From: Bacillota bacterium
GTDB taxonomy: Bacteria > Bacillota > Clostridia > Saccharofermentanales > Fastidiosipilaceae
Reading direction: 5' to 3'
Assembly (NCBI GenBank): GCA_030057555.1
Contig: JASGUU010000037.1
Coordinates: 1 to 39,830 of the forward strand
Length of the DNA: 39,830 bases
Shown here one piece after another: positions 39,110 through 39,830 of the stretch. Position 1 is the stretch's first letter. Each line of letters starts with the position of its first letter. The translations under genes were made by a program, and so were the position numbers. The notes beneath the pieces are model-generated. The model saw nothing but the letters and a program-made list of their open reading frames with translations. It did no database searches and was not told the origin of the DNA.

Positions 39110-39830
39110 ATGAAAATAGCTAGACGCCTGGTGGCCATTCTGGCCAGCGCAGCGCTCATCCTCGGGCTCGCAGCCTGTGGCAACACGGCCGCGACGACCA
39201 CGAAGGCGGATGAGACGACTGCTGCCAAGGAGACGACGGCCGCAGCCGACGAGACTACGAAGGCTGACGAGACAACAAAGGCCGATGAAACCACAAAGGC
39301 CGATGAAACTACGAAGGCCGAAGAGACGACGAAAGCCGACGAGACCACGAAGGCCGACGAGACGACGGCGGCCCCCGAAGAGACGACGACCGAAGCCGAG
39401 ACCACGGCTGCGCCGGACGACAGTGGTGAGATGGCAGGCAAAATTGTTGTCTACACCCGCGATGCGACATCCGGTACCCGCGCCGCCTTCGAAGAGATTG
39501 TCGGCTTCGAGGGTGAACTGACCGACACAGCGCTCGAGACGAGCGGCAACGGCGACATGGCTGCCAAAGTGGGGGCGGATCCTCATGGCATCGGCTATGT
39601 TTCGCTGACGACCGACTTTGCAGCCAACAACCTGCGCAAGGTGAGCTACAACGGCGTCGAGCCGACCGAAGAGAATGTTCTCGACGGCAGCTACTCCCTC
39701 GCCCGTCCCTTCAACTATGTCATGCGTGCCGACTTTGTCGACGAGGATACCGAGGCTCTGACGCGTGCGTTCATCGCCTTCATCACCGAGTCGGTGGAAG
39801 GCATGGAGGCCATCTTTGGTGCCGGCGGCA
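39110..39830 (+). CDS. pstS: PstS-like phosphate-binding lipoprotein (3' end outside window)
   Basis: At least 240 residues, cut by the right edge. It has a lipoprotein signal with LAAC (Cys23), then a Thr-rich linker of repeated ADETTK hexapeptides to about residue 100. The mature domain starts GKIVVYTRDATSGTRAAF, the phosphate-binding SGT loop of PstS, and continues ETSGNGDMAAKVGADPHGIGYVSL and RPFNYVMRADFVDE. GGAGG lies 11 nt before ATG 39110. The Pho-box array upstream supports phosphate-starvation control. The usual first half of the two-lobed PstS fold seems short after the linker, so it may be a PstS-like variant. The downstream pst genes are not visible. Confidence 0.85.
   Translation, partial: MKIARRLVAILASAALILGLAACGNTAATTTKADETTAAKETTAAADETTKADETTKADETTKADETTKAEETTKADETTKADETTAAPEETTTEAETTAAPDDSGEMAGKIVVYTRDATSGTRAAFEEIVGFEGELTDTALETSGNGDMAAKVGADPHGIGYVSLTTDFAANNLRKVSYNGVEPTEENVLDGSYSLARPFNYVMRADFVDEDTEALTRAFIAFITESVEGMEAIFGAGG

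Overview
The window is GC-rich (about 60% or more) bacterial chromosome. Typical Shine-Dalgarno sites, lipoproteins with long Thr-rich linkers (ADETTK type), CtsR-type heat-shock boxes, a DUF3793/flavodoxin pair and an EF-G paralogue all point to an anaerobic, GC-rich member of the Clostridia (Bacillota). That placement is inference from gene content; no rRNA or marker gene lies here.

Layout. 1-139: tail of an upstream gene with its terminator. 0.5-4.3 kb: two tandem GH29 alpha-L-fucosidases and a Gfo/Idh/MocA oxidoreductase. 4.4-5.6 kb: a DUF3793 protein and a flavodoxin behind a promoter with a perfect palindrome, probably a metal-responsive unit. 5.7-12.3 kb: a carbohydrate ABC importer (lipoprotein plus two permeases), a galactonate dehydratase-type enolase-superfamily enzyme with all DgoD catalytic residues, an SDR and a GH172 (DUF2961) glycosidase. 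With 0.5-4.3 kb this looks like one oligosaccharide uptake and oxidation locus, all hydrolases being cytoplasmic. 12.6-16.6 kb (minus strand): MgtE, a single-pass protein of unknown function and a processive GT2 glycosyltransferase. 16.8-18.4 kb: a small GNAT protein and a lipoprotein with a tail of about 125 aspartates. 18.7-20.6 kb: a sugar isomerase/epimerase and a second Gfo/Idh/MocA enzyme. 21.2-22.3 kb: a hexapeptide-repeat protein and a small membrane protein. 22.3-26.3 kb (minus): NAD synthetase with a degenerate glutaminase domain, phosphonatase PhnX and a phosphonoacetaldehyde reductase-like Fe-ADH. 26.8-30.7 kb: another TIM-barrel epimerase, then DusB, a lipase-like hydrolase and MgtC/SapB on the minus strand. 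31.0-34.8 kb: Hsp20 under two CtsR-type boxes, a divergent EF-G paralogue and a PHP phosphoesterase. 34.9-38.8 kb (minus): two small unknown proteins, a large polytopic membrane protein and a GtrB/DPM-like glycosyltransferase. 39.1 kb to the end: a PstS-like lipoprotein under a Pho-box array, cut by the window edge.

Most unusual structure: intergenic regions at about 0.23, 12.5, 20.9, 26.5 and 34.9-35.1 kb carry diverged copies of a palindrome-rich element whose ends share a GAGCAAAAATTCAACCT-like motif. It looks like a small MITE/REP-like family that annotation of genes alone would miss. A separate 71-bp tandem palindromic repeat sits just upstream of the hsp20 promoter. Other points worth attention are the poly-Asp lipoprotein, the glutaminase-dead NadE, the altered GTPase motifs of the EF-G paralogue, two putative leaderless promoters and the DUF3793/flavodoxin unit.
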